Of a DNA stretch of 36,660 nt, positions 18,478 through 26,747 are shown piece after piece. The DNA is taken from the IMG/VR virus record IMGVR_UViG_3300026473_000023, positions 1-36,660 of that record. One strand, given 5' to 3'. Source of the stretch: a virus. The notes beneath the pieces were generated by a model that searched no databases, was not told the DNA's origin, and saw only the letters and a list, made by a program, of their open reading frames with translations. The position numbers and the translations under genes are program-made. The stretch's first letter is position 1. Each line of letters starts with the position of its first letter.

Positions 18478-19578
18478 TTAAACTTTTAGTCCCGCAAGCC
18501 TGCGGATGTCAAAGATTTCGGCAGTCTTGGTTTCTGTGCCGCCGAAAGTTTGTGCCTGTTCTTTATTGCCTGTGATTTCTTTCGCCTCTGTTAGTGCTTT
18601 CTTCGCTGGCGCACTTGCTCCGTTCATAACGGCTGGCAAGTACTTGTCGAAAGCTGCACGTAGCTTTTCAGTTTGTACTGATTCAAGTAACTCTTTCATT
18701 ACTGTACGCTTGTCACCAGCTAGCGGGTTTAGCAACTCAGACATGATGTCTTTGCGCTGTGCCGATTCCTTGATGATTCGTAGTTCACGATCTTTTTCAG
18801 CTACTTGGGTTTGTGTTTCTGCAACAATTTTAGCTGCTTCTTCCAACTCAATTTCCTTCTGCGCTACTACTTTTAATAGTTTTGCAGTTTCGGATTTTTC
18901 ATTTAGATGACTTGCAGCGTATTCGCTGGCAAACGATTCAAAGATCCTGCGACCAAAGTCATTCTTGCGAGCTGCGTCGATATCTTCCTTAAGCTGTGAC
19001 ATTTCAGAACGCAGTCCTTTTGCGACTGTTTCTTCAATGATACTTGCTGACTTGTTGATGAAATCTTTCTTGATAGCTTCAAACTTAGCTTTGCTGTCAC
19101 GGATTAAACGTACTTTAGTTTCAGCTAGGTCTTTCTTGTCAGCGTGGAATTCTGCGATTTCTTTCGCCAGTGCGTCCACGATAAAGGATTCATATCTTGC
19201 GATATTCTCTGCAACTGCTTTACGATCTGCGTGTAGTTCTGACAGTTCTTTGTTTAAGTTACGCAATACAAATGACTCCAACACTTTCGCATCTTCGGTC
19301 ATCTTTTTGGCATACTTAGCACGAGCTTCGATTAGGCTGTTGCGGTCTTCTGCAAACTCACCTAGTTCTGCTTGTAGACGATCTGTAAGCATGGCTTCGA
19401 CAGCTTCTGTCATAGCCTGCTTGTCATATTCGTATTTCTGTGCAAATTCTTCACGTAGCGTAGCAGTGACTTGTTCACGGTTTTCTTGAATCCTTGCTTC
19501 CCAAGCGGATTCAATTTCCGATTTGATTTCTTCGGAAATCACATTGTTTTCAAACAACTGTTTTACGATATCTAACAT
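18478..19578 (-). CDS. 22: Prohead core scaffolding protein gp22-like
   Basis: The internal scaffold on which the gp23 shell assembles; it is later digested by gp21. The 366 residues are almost entirely charged helix and coiled coil (Lys/Glu/Ala-rich), longer than T4 gp22 (269). The position between protease and capsid genes is as in T4. A segment near residues 282-310 (LLNPLAGDKRTVMKELLES) closely resembles gp23 residues 16-35. A candidate gp21 site L-T-E|A lies near the C-terminus. ATG is preceded by AAGGAG. Strong call from synteny and composition. Confidence 0.9.
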   Translation of the reverse strand: MLDIVKQLFENNVISEEIKSEIESAWEARIQENREQVTATLREEFAQKYEYDKQAMTEAVEAMLTDRLQAELGEFAEDRNSLIEARAKYAKKMTEDAKVLESFVLRNLNKELSELHADRKAVAENIARYESFIVDALAKEIAEFHADKKDLAETKVRLIRDSKAKFEAIKKDFINKSASIIEETVAKGLRSEMSQLKEDIDAARKNDFGRRIFESFASEYAASHLNEKSETAKLLKVVAQKEIELEEAAKIVAETQTQVAEKDRELRIIKESAQRKDIMSELLNPLAGDKRTVMKELLESVQTEKLRAAFDKYLPAVMNGASAPAKKALTEAKEITGNKEQAQTFGGTETKTAEIFDIRRLAGLKV

Positions 19579-19591
19579 GTGATTCTCCTTG

Positions 19592-20221
19592 TTATCTCAG
19601 TTTCTTGATGATTCTCACCAAGCTTTCTGCTATGTATTTTTGTGCCTTTGGATCGCCTTGGACTTCTTGTGCTATTTTAAATGCCTGATAACCACCTGTG
19701 TTGTTCATCAGATGTTCATATACTGGAGTGGGATAAGCGCCTGGGGCGCTTGGTTGTGCGACTACATCCACTGTGATTATTTCAAATCCTTGTACATTTC
19801 CGCTATTGTCGACTTCGCCTGAGCCTCGACTGGAAACGCCAAGTTTAACTCCCGACTCCAACATTGTCTGTACTAGTTGACCCATTGGAGTAGGGAGTAT
19901 TTTAAGTTTTCCGTAGCCGTTAGGACCGTCCATCCACATCTTCGTGATCATGTGCGAAACACGATCTAGATTGATGCGTAAATCTTGAGGATGATCAACT
20001 TCTCCTAGCACGGAGTAACCACCAGCGATCTGTTCGTTGAGAGTCTTGACAGCCTTGCCAATCTCTTGAGAAGAATAAACACGTTGATTTGCATTCCTAA
20101 TGTCGCCCTGAATGCAAATCCCGTTGAGATACAGCGACTTTTTACCGTCGCTGCCTTCGTCTCTCTCAAGGACAATCTTAGCCTGGTCGTAACTCAAATG
20201 TTCTGCTAGAGTAGTTTTCAC
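19592..20221 (-). CDS. 21: Prohead maturation protease gp21-like
   Basis: A serine protease that cleaves scaffold and capsid precursors inside the prohead. The 209 residues are near the T4 length (212). Family motifs are seen in order: NANQRVYS (43-50), GEVDHP with likely catalytic His77, and LGVSSRGSG with likely catalytic Ser130 or Ser131. The start is GTG at 20221: AGGA (20233-20236) lies about 11 nt upstream, right after the previous gene's stop, and there is no upstream in-frame ATG. The gene is 13 nt from gp22. The call is strong from motifs and synteny. Confidence 0.93.
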   Translation of the reverse strand: MKTTLAEHLSYDQAKIVLERDEGSDGKKSLYLNGICIQGDIRNANQRVYSSQEIGKAVKTLNEQIAGGYSVLGEVDHPQDLRINLDRVSHMITKMWMDGPNGYGKLKILPTPMGQLVQTMLESGVKLGVSSRGSGEVDNSGNVQGFEIITVDVVAQPSAPGAYPTPVYEHLMNNTGGYQAFKIAQEVQGDPKAQKYIAESLVRIIKKLR

Positions 20222-20236
20222 CGGTTTACGATCCTA

Positions 20237-21187
20237 TTATCTACGACCACGGAAAAGGCTTTGGGTGTTGACACTTGGCTTATCGCTGTGATTACCTGTA
20301 CCACTTAGAACGCCTTCGCCACCGCCCTTTTTCTCTGCACCATGTCCAGCGGAGTTTTTCTTGAAAGCATCGCCTGCTTTGCCGCCGGGAACATTGATGT
20401 TACCTGTATTCATATCCTTTGCTTTAGTATCGCTTAGGCCGTTGCCTTTTAGAGCACCGCCTTCTGCGCCTGCGTGTGTAACGCTGCCATCTTCGTAGGC
20501 TTGGTTAAGATTGCTAGCTGTACCGCCCATGTCATTCTTACCTGCTACGATAGATTTTGTATTAACGCTTGGCTTGTCACTTTGTGAACCTGTGCCGCTT
20601 AGTTGACCTTCTGCGCCACCTTTCTTTTCAACACCGTGACCTGCTGGAACTTTTTCTACGTACTCACGAACTGTTGCTAGTTGTGGGTCACCAAATGTTT
20701 CCATTTCTTCTTCACCAGTGTCACCGTCCATTTCGTGCTCACCAGCTTCCATGCCCTTTAGCTCGTCGAACTTAGCTTGTAGTTCATCAACGATAGCGTC
20801 TAGGTCTTGGAACAATTCTTCTTCGGACTTTTCTTCTTCTTCGCCTTCTTCTGGGCCCATGTCTAGATCACCTTCTAGATCACCTGTCATATCGTCGCCG
20901 CCCATATCGTCTTCTTCGTCGTCGCCTTCGATAGCGATATCTTCGAAGTTTTCGTCCATTTCTTCGTCATCTGATTCAGAAGATTCTTCCATTGATTCTT
21001 CATCATCTTCTTCAGTTGCTTCTTCAACTTCTTCGTCTTCTTCGTCTTTGATCTCTGATTCGATCAAATCTTCATAAATTTCGCGGGATTTTTGTACCAC
21101 GTATTCGTGGAATAGTTCTTCAGCTTTAGCTGAATCATCGTTAACTAGATGCTCAAGCATCTGAGTCAATAGGTTCTTATCTGCCAT
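20237..21187 (-). CDS. 67: Acidic prohead core protein, gp67-like, greatly extended (316 aa)
   Basis: Starts at ATG 21187, not at the in-frame ATG 21202, because AAGGAG (21194-21199) lies between them at the right spacing. The N-terminal 45 residues (MADKNLLTQMLEHLVNDDSA, then ELFHEYVVQ) follow the helical pattern of T4 gp67, and a long Glu/Asp tract (about 45-150) follows as in gp67. T4 gp67 is only 80 residues, so the C-terminal half (a 30-residue duplicated unit, Gly/Lys/Asp-rich) is an addition. The position between the portal and gp21 genes fits. A scaffold-core role is inferred from synteny and architecture; the T4 name is provisional. Confidence 0.75.
   Translation of the reverse strand: MADKNLLTQMLEHLVNDDSAKAEELFHEYVVQKSREIYEDLIESEIKDEEDEEVEEATEEDDEESMEESSESDDEEMDENFEDIAIEGDDEEDDMGGDDMTGDLEGDLDMGPEEGEEEEKSEEELFQDLDAIVDELQAKFDELKGMEAGEHEMDGDTGEEEMETFGDPQLATVREYVEKVPAGHGVEKKGGAEGQLSGTGSQSDKPSVNTKSIVAGKNDMGGTASNLNQAYEDGSVTHAGAEGGALKGNGLSDTKAKDMNTGNINVPGGKAGDAFKKNSAGHGAEKKGGGEGVLSGTGNHSDKPSVNTQSLFRGRR
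20258..20641 (-). repeat. Duplicated 30-codon unit in the gp67-like gene
   Basis: Two units, 20258-20347 and 20552-20641, encode GHG-x-EKKGG-x-EG-x-LSGTG-x-x-SDKPSVNT-x-S. Twenty-four of the 30 residues are identical between the copies, and they are separated by 204 nt. This is an in-frame duplication in the non-acidic half of the protein. Confidence 0.85.
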
Positions 21188-21250
21188 AGTATTCTCCTTC
21201 AAGATGTGGTTAGGCTGTGTTTTATTTAATACATATATTTTAAATCGGGT

Positions 21251-21898
21251 TTAAATGGTAGTTTTTTGATCGTTTTGATCAGAATATATAGCCGTTGGAA
21301 ATTTTTCAAAGAAATAACGATAAGTCATATGTGAAAGGTTTCCGAGGTCTGTAGTCAGTTCTACCGGCTTAAAATCGCTGGGTTCTATAACTCTAATGAA
21401 CTTTGTTTTTGGAAATTCCTTGATAGTTTTAACGGTCTGAGCCATCCAGTTTCCATAATAAGTCGCAGGTTCAGAGCTTTTTTTATAGTTGTTTGTGTCT
21501 GCGTATATGTTGTTTACTAGTCCTTTTTCGCCTTGATAATCAAACCCTAGTATGTAGATCTCAGTGTGTCCTCTGCTAGCAGCCATATGTAATGCTGTAG
21601 GACCACTGCTCCAACCTTTATGCGGATGGAAAAAGTTAATATCTTTGTGATCTACGATGCCTTTGTTGTGATTAGTCCACACTTGGTTGCATCTGTGATA
21701 GCCCGTACCGATGATTTCGTTGACCATTTTTACGTCAACGGCTATTAAAAAATGTGGATTAAGTTCGCGATATATGGCGTTACAGCCATAGACGATACCA
21801 AGATTCAGTAGCTCGTTTGCGTTTGCTGCTAACCGAGTTTTACCGTTTCCTAATACAAAAGCTATGTTATTGTGCTGGTTGCTCAACTGGGGTTGCAT
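21251..21898 (-). CDS. Hypothetical Rossmann-like protein, possibly DUF115/sialyltransferase-like (215 aa)
   Basis: Inserted between portal and core genes. It starts with a Gly-rich turn (IAFVLGNGKTRL) and has later motifs YGCNAIYRELNPHFLIAVD and GPTALHMAASRGHTEIYILG followed by FDYQG. This order (a VLGNG loop, then a D-containing strand, then a Gly-Pro-helix and an ILGFDY strand) resembles nucleotide-sugar folds of the DUF115/sialyltransferase CST type. I infer a possible sugar or nucleotide enzyme; no substrate can be assigned. It overlaps the next upstream gene by 32 nt. No membrane segment or signal is present. Alternative: a structural or accessory protein without enzymatic activity. Confidence 0.6.
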   Translation of the reverse strand: MQPQLSNQHNNIAFVLGNGKTRLAANANELLNLGIVYGCNAIYRELNPHFLIAVDVKMVNEIIGTGYHRCNQVWTNHNKGIVDHKDINFFHPHKGWSSGPTALHMAASRGHTEIYILGFDYQGEKGLVNNIYADTNNYKKSSEPATYYGNWMAQTVKTIKEFPKTKFIRVIEPSDFKPVELTTDLGNLSHMTYRYFFEKFPTAIYSDQNDQKTTI

Positions 21899-22109
21899 AC
21901 ATTTGTTGTATAAAAGCAGATTCGCTCTCTACTTCAGCTTTGTGAGCTTCGGCTTGCAGCCTTAGTTGATTGATTTGTCTTAGTGTAAGACGCACTTTAC
22001 GTGTATCACCTTTTTCCAAAACAGAACTGTCCTTGCTGTTATCGTATCGGCGATCAACAGCAAAGTCATTAATATTGTCGTTAAAATAGATGAACTCTCG
22101 TAGAAGCAT
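21867..22109 (-). CDS. Small hypothetical protein (80 aa)
   Basis: An 80-residue charged protein (MLLREFIYFNDNINDFAVD … LTLRQINQLRLQAEAHKAEVE) with a helical C-terminal half. It lies 13 nt after the portal gene and overlaps the following gene by 32 nt, so it is part of the head operon. No ribosome site is visible, and a late-type box ends just 4 bases before its ATG. The family is not recognised. A head-assembly role is suggested only by location. Confidence 0.6.
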   Translation of the reverse strand: MLLREFIYFNDNINDFAVDRRYDNSKDSSVLEKGDTRKVRLTLRQINQLRLQAEAHKAEVESESAFIQQMYATPVEQPAQ

Positions 22110-22113
22110 ATTG

Positions 22114-22121
22114 TATTTATT
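22114..22121 (-). promoter_or_regulatory. Late-type box AATAAATA abutting a start codon
   Basis: AATAAATA on the minus strand ends 4 nt before the ATG at 22109. By the T4 rule transcription would begin at 22108, inside the codon, so any mRNA made here would be essentially leaderless or would serve downstream genes. It may also be coincidence. Confidence 0.35.
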
Positions 22122-22122
22122 A

Positions 22123-23841
22123 TTATGCTGCGGGAGGCGGAGGTGCAGCTCCAGCTCCTGGTTCAGCTCCTGTAGCTGCTTCGCCCTCGGCTGCTGCGGC
22201 CATATCTGGACTTGCTTCAGCTTCTTGCCCTGCTACATCGCCTGCGATACCTCCAGGAGTGATTCCTGCTCCACGCATTTCTCCCTGTGCATCAGTAGGC
22301 GGTGCTAGTTTGCTGCCGTTTTCTTCTCTCCACATCTGTTCATTTTCTTTGATTTCTTCTTCGGTCATGCCCAAGAATCTCTTCATAGCAAAACGTTTGC
22401 TCAGATGCGGAATCTGTTGTACTTGTGCGAATGTTGCTACGCGAGCAGTATCAAGTTCACTTTGACGATAAGCGGCAAAGTTTTGAGGAGTGTTGAACTT
22501 GAGTTTGAATAAAGTGTTGTCGATATTGACCCCTTGATCCATTAACCAAAGTTTAAACTCTGTGTCAAAAGCTTCAATGATAAGACTCTGTAGACGTTCG
22601 CAGTATTTGTTAAAACGCAGTTCTTGTATGTAGGCTGTTCCTACCTTACCGTCTGCGATATTGTTTGGTTGTTCGTCAATCTGTGTAGGCAGATAGCTAC
22701 TTGGAATACGCAGAGCACGGAATAGCTTGTTGGTAAAATAGCGTAGATCTGTGATTTCACCTAGATTAGTACCGCCTGGAAGTGTTTCAACTTTTGATCC
22801 ACGACCTTCTGCAGTCTGCGGAAAGAAGTAATCTTCGTTTACACTTAGAGGATTATAACTAGCGTCTATGACGTTCTGTCCACCACCTGTAGCACTTGGA
22901 ATACGTCGTTGTTGTATTTCGTTTTTAACACGTTCAACGAATCCCATAGCCATGTGTGCTGGCATATTTCCAACGTCCACGTAGAAGATTCTACGTTCTG
23001 GAGCACGTTGTATACGATAGATAATGATAGCATCTTCGAGCAGTTCTTTCTGCTTGTAGACTTTGAATACTGATTCTAGTAGGCTGTTACCAAATGGATA
23101 GTTTTGATCAAGTCCTTCTGAAAGACTGATATGTATCATGTGTTTGGCATCAACAGTTACTTCATTAACTTGGTTACTGAAACGTGTGCCAGGTGGGCGG
23201 GCAGCATCACCTGTAAAGCCTCGACCAAATCCACCTGCTGTGGTGTAATAAGATGTACCACTAGGCTGTGTGTTTGTGGTTTGATGCGGTGTTACTGCTA
23301 TTAAGTTCTTGAAATTAAAGTTAATATCTTTGAGCGTGTACTGCTCAGGAATCTTACCTTCGCTTTCATTGACGATGATTTTTGTAACCTTGGTAGGGTC
23401 TACATACAACCATTTTTTGTTTTCTGGATCACGTATGAAGAAACAATCTCCATACTTAAATGTGTTACGCACGATACGGAAGATTCTTGTTTCAAAATCA
23501 TTTTCCTTGTACCATTTTTGTAGACTGTCTTTGATCAATCTAACTTCTACGGCAGTCGGTTTTCCTTTGTATTTTACCTGGAAAGCTGTATCGTTTTCTT
23601 TATCTGATTGTGTGCAAAACTCACTAAGGATATCCAGTGCTGCATTAACTTCTGAGTCCATATCCATTGTGTCATATTGGATATATCGTTCGATACGGTT
23701 TGGCGAGCCTGCATAGACATCCGGTAGGTAACTGCTGTAGTTTGATCGTGCTGGTCCAGGGCGTGTGGCTCCTGAAATAGGACTAAACCCTGCCTTTTGG
23801 ACATTAGTGTTAACCGGCGTAAAATATTTTTTCCAACTCAT
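22123..23841 (-). CDS. 20: Portal vertex protein gp20-like
   Basis: The dodecameric DNA-entry channel at one capsid vertex, docking site of terminase and neck. The 572 residues (T4 gp20: 524) carry recognisable family stretches: YIQYDTMDMDSEVNAALDIL, NTFKYGDCFFIRDPENKKW, VDAKHMIHISLSEGL, YRIQRAPERRIFYVDVGNMP and DEQPNNIADGKVGTAYIQEL. The last 55 residues are an Ala/Gly/Pro-rich tail absent in T4. AAGG precedes the ATG. It lies 9 nt downstream of the tape-measure-like gene and starts the head gene run. Very strong call. Confidence 0.95.
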   Translation of the reverse strand: MSWKKYFTPVNTNVQKAGFSPISGATRPGPARSNYSSYLPDVYAGSPNRIERYIQYDTMDMDSEVNAALDILSEFCTQSDKENDTAFQVKYKGKPTAVEVRLIKDSLQKWYKENDFETRIFRIVRNTFKYGDCFFIRDPENKKWLYVDPTKVTKIIVNESEGKIPEQYTLKDINFNFKNLIAVTPHQTTNTQPSGTSYYTTAGGFGRGFTGDAARPPGTRFSNQVNEVTVDAKHMIHISLSEGLDQNYPFGNSLLESVFKVYKQKELLEDAIIIYRIQRAPERRIFYVDVGNMPAHMAMGFVERVKNEIQQRRIPSATGGGQNVIDASYNPLSVNEDYFFPQTAEGRGSKVETLPGGTNLGEITDLRYFTNKLFRALRIPSSYLPTQIDEQPNNIADGKVGTAYIQELRFNKYCERLQSLIIEAFDTEFKLWLMDQGVNIDNTLFKLKFNTPQNFAAYRQSELDTARVATFAQVQQIPHLSKRFAMKRFLGMTEEEIKENEQMWREENGSKLAPPTDAQGEMRGAGITPGGIAGDVAGQEAEASPDMAAAAEGEAATGAEPGAGAAPPPPAA

Positions 23842-23850
23842 TGCAGTACC

Positions 23851-26676
23851 TTAAATGTTAAACATGTCTTTGCTTAGACCTCTAGTAACGCTTAGTTGGC
23901 GCTCGGCAACATTAAACGATTCTCGATTTACTCTTAGAAGTTGATCCATCTTAGTATTTAACTGTGCAAGCAATGACTCGGCGGATTCTTGAGCTTGGGT
24001 CGGAGACTTTGGAGCTGCTGGATTAGTAGTTGAACCACCTCCACTTTCTCTGGCTTGACGCTCGGCTGCTTCTTTGGCTTTTTTAGCTCTTTCTTCTTCG
24101 CTGACCGCTGCAATTTCTCTTCTAGTAGTATCTGCACCTGCAGAAGCCGAAGCAGGGGCTGGTTCTCTTCCTACAGTTTTAGCTGCCTGTGGAACTAAAT
24201 CACTTCCTTGTTGTGTTGCTACCTGTTTCAATAATGAAATAGAATCAGTAGTGTTATAATCAACATTTGCTAGTTTCTTTTCTGCTTCTTCTGCTTTATC
24301 AGCAATCTCTTCTTTTTTGTCTGCATGTTTTTTGTCAGCAGCCAAACTAGCTCCTTTAATTGATAAACCATTCTTGAACAGTGTTTCTTCTTTCTTAGCA
24401 AGATTCTCTTCGATATCTTTAGCATTCTGACGACGAGCTTCTTTTTTCTTGTTATCAGCTTCTTCTTTTGCGGCCTCGGCTTTTGCTTCAGCTTCTTGAG
24501 CTTCTCTGTTTTTCCTCATACGCTCAGCCATGTCTTTTTCAAGCTGAGTTGCTTCCTCGCTATTCTTTTTTCGTTCTTCCTGTATGTCTTTAATATCTTT
24601 ATCGTAGTCTCCACGCATACCAGGAATAGCATTTAGGAAAACTAATATACCTTCCTTGAGCATAAGGAACATAGACTTGAACTGTTTACCTAACCAGCTA
24701 AATGCATCAGACACAACCTGTGTATCACCACCTAGTTTTTTAAACACATAGATAGCAGCGGCGATGGCAGCAGCTATGGCTAAAAACGGCCACGTGGCTG
24801 CCACAACTCCTGCAATCAAAGGAATAAATGCTGCCGCAGTTGCAAATGCCTGTGCAGCAGTAGCTATCATCGAGGGAATCATAGAAGCGAGCTGTATAGC
24901 TTTCATTGTTACAAATGCTCCAACAACTCCTATCAATATTGGAGTTAGGTTATCTGCGATAAACAATGCTACATTCTTAAAGATTGGAATAACATAATCT
25001 TTGATAACATTAGAAATCCATTCGAATGCAGGTTTGAGATCTTCCAAGGTAGTTTGTATAGCTTCAACAAATGCAGGAATGACTTCGCCTATTATTATTC
25101 CTGTTAGTCGATTTAAAATAGGAAGAACGTTTGTTACAAAAAAATCTGCTAGAGCTGTAACTGCGGGCATTAAAAGATCAATAAATGTTGAACCTGCTGA
25201 GTTTATTACCTGAGCAAACATTTGAAAAATAGGCACAACAAAAGTCATTATTATATTTGCTACAAACTCAAAGGCTTTTAACAACAAATCTAATAGACCG
25301 CTATTAGCCAGAGCCATTTGAAAAGCGTTACTAAATTCTGCTAACCTTTGTTTAGTAGCTTCCATCTGTGCATTCATACCGTCAGTTTTCTTAGCAGCTT
25401 CTGCTTGTTGTTCTCCTGCTTTTTTAACAGCGTCTGTATTAATTTCTTGCGTACCTGCTAGAGCATTAACAGTCCCTGATAGCTCTTGACTAGCGGCACC
25501 TGCTGTTTTAATATTTTTTAGTGCTGCTCCGCCTTCTACTTTCATTAGATTGTTTAATCTGTTTCTTTCTTCAACACTGATTGTTTCGCCACGTGCTATT
25601 TTAGCATTAAACTCTGCGAGCATGGCTGCTGATTTAGGCATCATGGCCATAATCTTTTGATTTTCTTCAGTGGTAGCAACACCGTTTGCCATAACGTCTT
25701 TGGCAAAGTTTTGTAGTGCGGGATTTTTAAACTGTAGAACTGTATCTCGAAAACTATTTCTTACTTCTTCACTGGCTCCGGCCAATGCTGCTTGGAACTG
25801 AGCATCTTTTGCTAGTGCTTCTGCTTGTGCTTCTTTTGCTTTGCGCTCTTCACCAGTTATCTTGGCTAACGCATCCATTTCTTTTAGATAATTTTTAGCA
25901 CCGCTGGCTAACTGTGCGTTTGTTTGATTACCTTGTAGACCTTGTTGTCTTAACAATGAACCGTACTTAGCGAGGCCTTCATTAATATCTTGAGTAGAAT
26001 ACCCAAGTGCATATAGTTCACCACTAGAGGTTCTTAAGGCTTTTGACACCTGTGCAAATCTCTTTGCACCATCTTCAACCGTTGTTCCAAACCCAAGCAT
26101 GCCAGCGCCGTTGTTTCTTATTAATGCACCAAAATCGGCCATTGTCATACCTGCTCCACTGGCTGCGGCAGCAAACTGATTAACACTACCTGTGAATGTA
26201 GCTCCACTGGCTGCGGCATCTTGATATGATTTAACTACTCCAGAAGCTGCGGCTGCTACCGCACTAAACATCGTTCCAACAATAGGAACCTTACTGAATA
26301 CTGCGGCCGCACTGTTAACATCATCTCCTACTTTAGAAAACTGTTCTATGAGTTTTGTGCTACCTTCACCAAGCCCTACGATAGCACCAGTAGTCCATTT
26401 TACTGCTTTTTCAACTTTAGCAAATGCAAAACCTGTTGCGTAGGCTAGCTTTCCTAGAGATTCCAGGCCGCTACCAGCTTTAGATCCGCCGCCACCACCT
26501 CCGGTGTCGCCACCGCCACCACCGCCTTTGTCCCCAGGATTCTTTTTAAATCCCCCGGTTTCTTTATCGGCTTTTCTAACTACTTTTAATATTTCCTGTA
26601 GCGTGGCTTCAGAGGCCGCATTTTTGGCTTCTACTGTTCCAACTCCGGGTATGTCTATTAGGACGGATGCTGCCAT
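23851..26676 (-). CDS. Tail tape-measure-like protein (941 aa)
   Basis: A long protein with a Gly/Asp-rich segment (about 45-70), an Ala-rich helical region, a hydrophobic part at about 455-690 with several membrane-like helices (ILIGVVGAFVTMKAIQLAS, WPFLAIAAAIAAAIYVF), a Lys/Glu coiled coil (about 700-800) and a C-terminal helix. This arrangement is typical of tail tape-measure proteins, which set tail length and help DNA cross the host membrane. T4's tape measure (gp29) is 590 residues, so this may be a non-homologous replacement or another internal protein. It is transcribed from a late box at 26731 and lies just upstream of gp20, opposite the tail-assembly gene on the plus strand. Confidence 0.7.
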   Translation of the reverse strand: MAASVLIDIPGVGTVEAKNAASEATLQEILKVVRKADKETGGFKKNPGDKGGGGGGDTGGGGGGSKAGSGLESLGKLAYATGFAFAKVEKAVKWTTGAIVGLGEGSTKLIEQFSKVGDDVNSAAAVFSKVPIVGTMFSAVAAAASGVVKSYQDAAASGATFTGSVNQFAAAASGAGMTMADFGALIRNNGAGMLGFGTTVEDGAKRFAQVSKALRTSSGELYALGYSTQDINEGLAKYGSLLRQQGLQGNQTNAQLASGAKNYLKEMDALAKITGEERKAKEAQAEALAKDAQFQAALAGASEEVRNSFRDTVLQFKNPALQNFAKDVMANGVATTEENQKIMAMMPKSAAMLAEFNAKIARGETISVEERNRLNNLMKVEGGAALKNIKTAGAASQELSGTVNALAGTQEINTDAVKKAGEQQAEAAKKTDGMNAQMEATKQRLAEFSNAFQMALANSGLLDLLLKAFEFVANIIMTFVVPIFQMFAQVINSAGSTFIDLLMPAVTALADFFVTNVLPILNRLTGIIIGEVIPAFVEAIQTTLEDLKPAFEWISNVIKDYVIPIFKNVALFIADNLTPILIGVVGAFVTMKAIQLASMIPSMIATAAQAFATAAAFIPLIAGVVAATWPFLAIAAAIAAAIYVFKKLGGDTQVVSDAFSWLGKQFKSMFLMLKEGILVFLNAIPGMRGDYDKDIKDIQEERKKNSEEATQLEKDMAERMRKNREAQEAEAKAEAAKEEADNKKKEARRQNAKDIEENLAKKEETLFKNGLSIKGASLAADKKHADKKEEIADKAEEAEKKLANVDYNTTDSISLLKQVATQQGSDLVPQAAKTVGREPAPASASAGADTTRREIAAVSEEERAKKAKEAAERQARESGGGSTTNPAAPKSPTQAQESAESLLAQLNTKMDQLLRVNRESFNVAERQLSVTRGLSKDMFNI

Positions 26677-26703
26677 CTTTAGTTTTCCATGGTTTTATGC
26701 GTA

Positions 26704-26711
26704 TATAAATA
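26704..26711 (+). promoter_or_regulatory. Late promoter, perfect TATAAATA
   Basis: Exact match to the T4 late consensus on the plus strand, the only one in this window. Predicted initiation near 26717 gives a leader of about 31 nt with GGAG (26739-26742) before the ATG of the gp26-like gene at 26748. Confidence 0.75.
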
Positions 26712-26730
26712 CTGGCATATGATACAATAT

Positions 26731-26738
26731 TATTTATT
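26731..26738 (-). promoter_or_regulatory. Late-type promoter box AATAAATA (divergent)
   Basis: The minus-strand box lies 19 bp from the plus-strand TATAAATA. The predicted transcript starts near 26725 with a leader of about 49 nt to the tape-measure-like gene. The two divergent transcripts would overlap at their 5' ends. Confidence 0.55.
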
Positions 26739-26747
26739 GGAGAAAAA

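Noticed and set aside
20188-21202. In-frame ATG at 21202 as start of the acidic core gene
   Set aside because: It gives MKENT before the true start; its own AAGGAG sequence is the ribosome site of the ATG at 21187.
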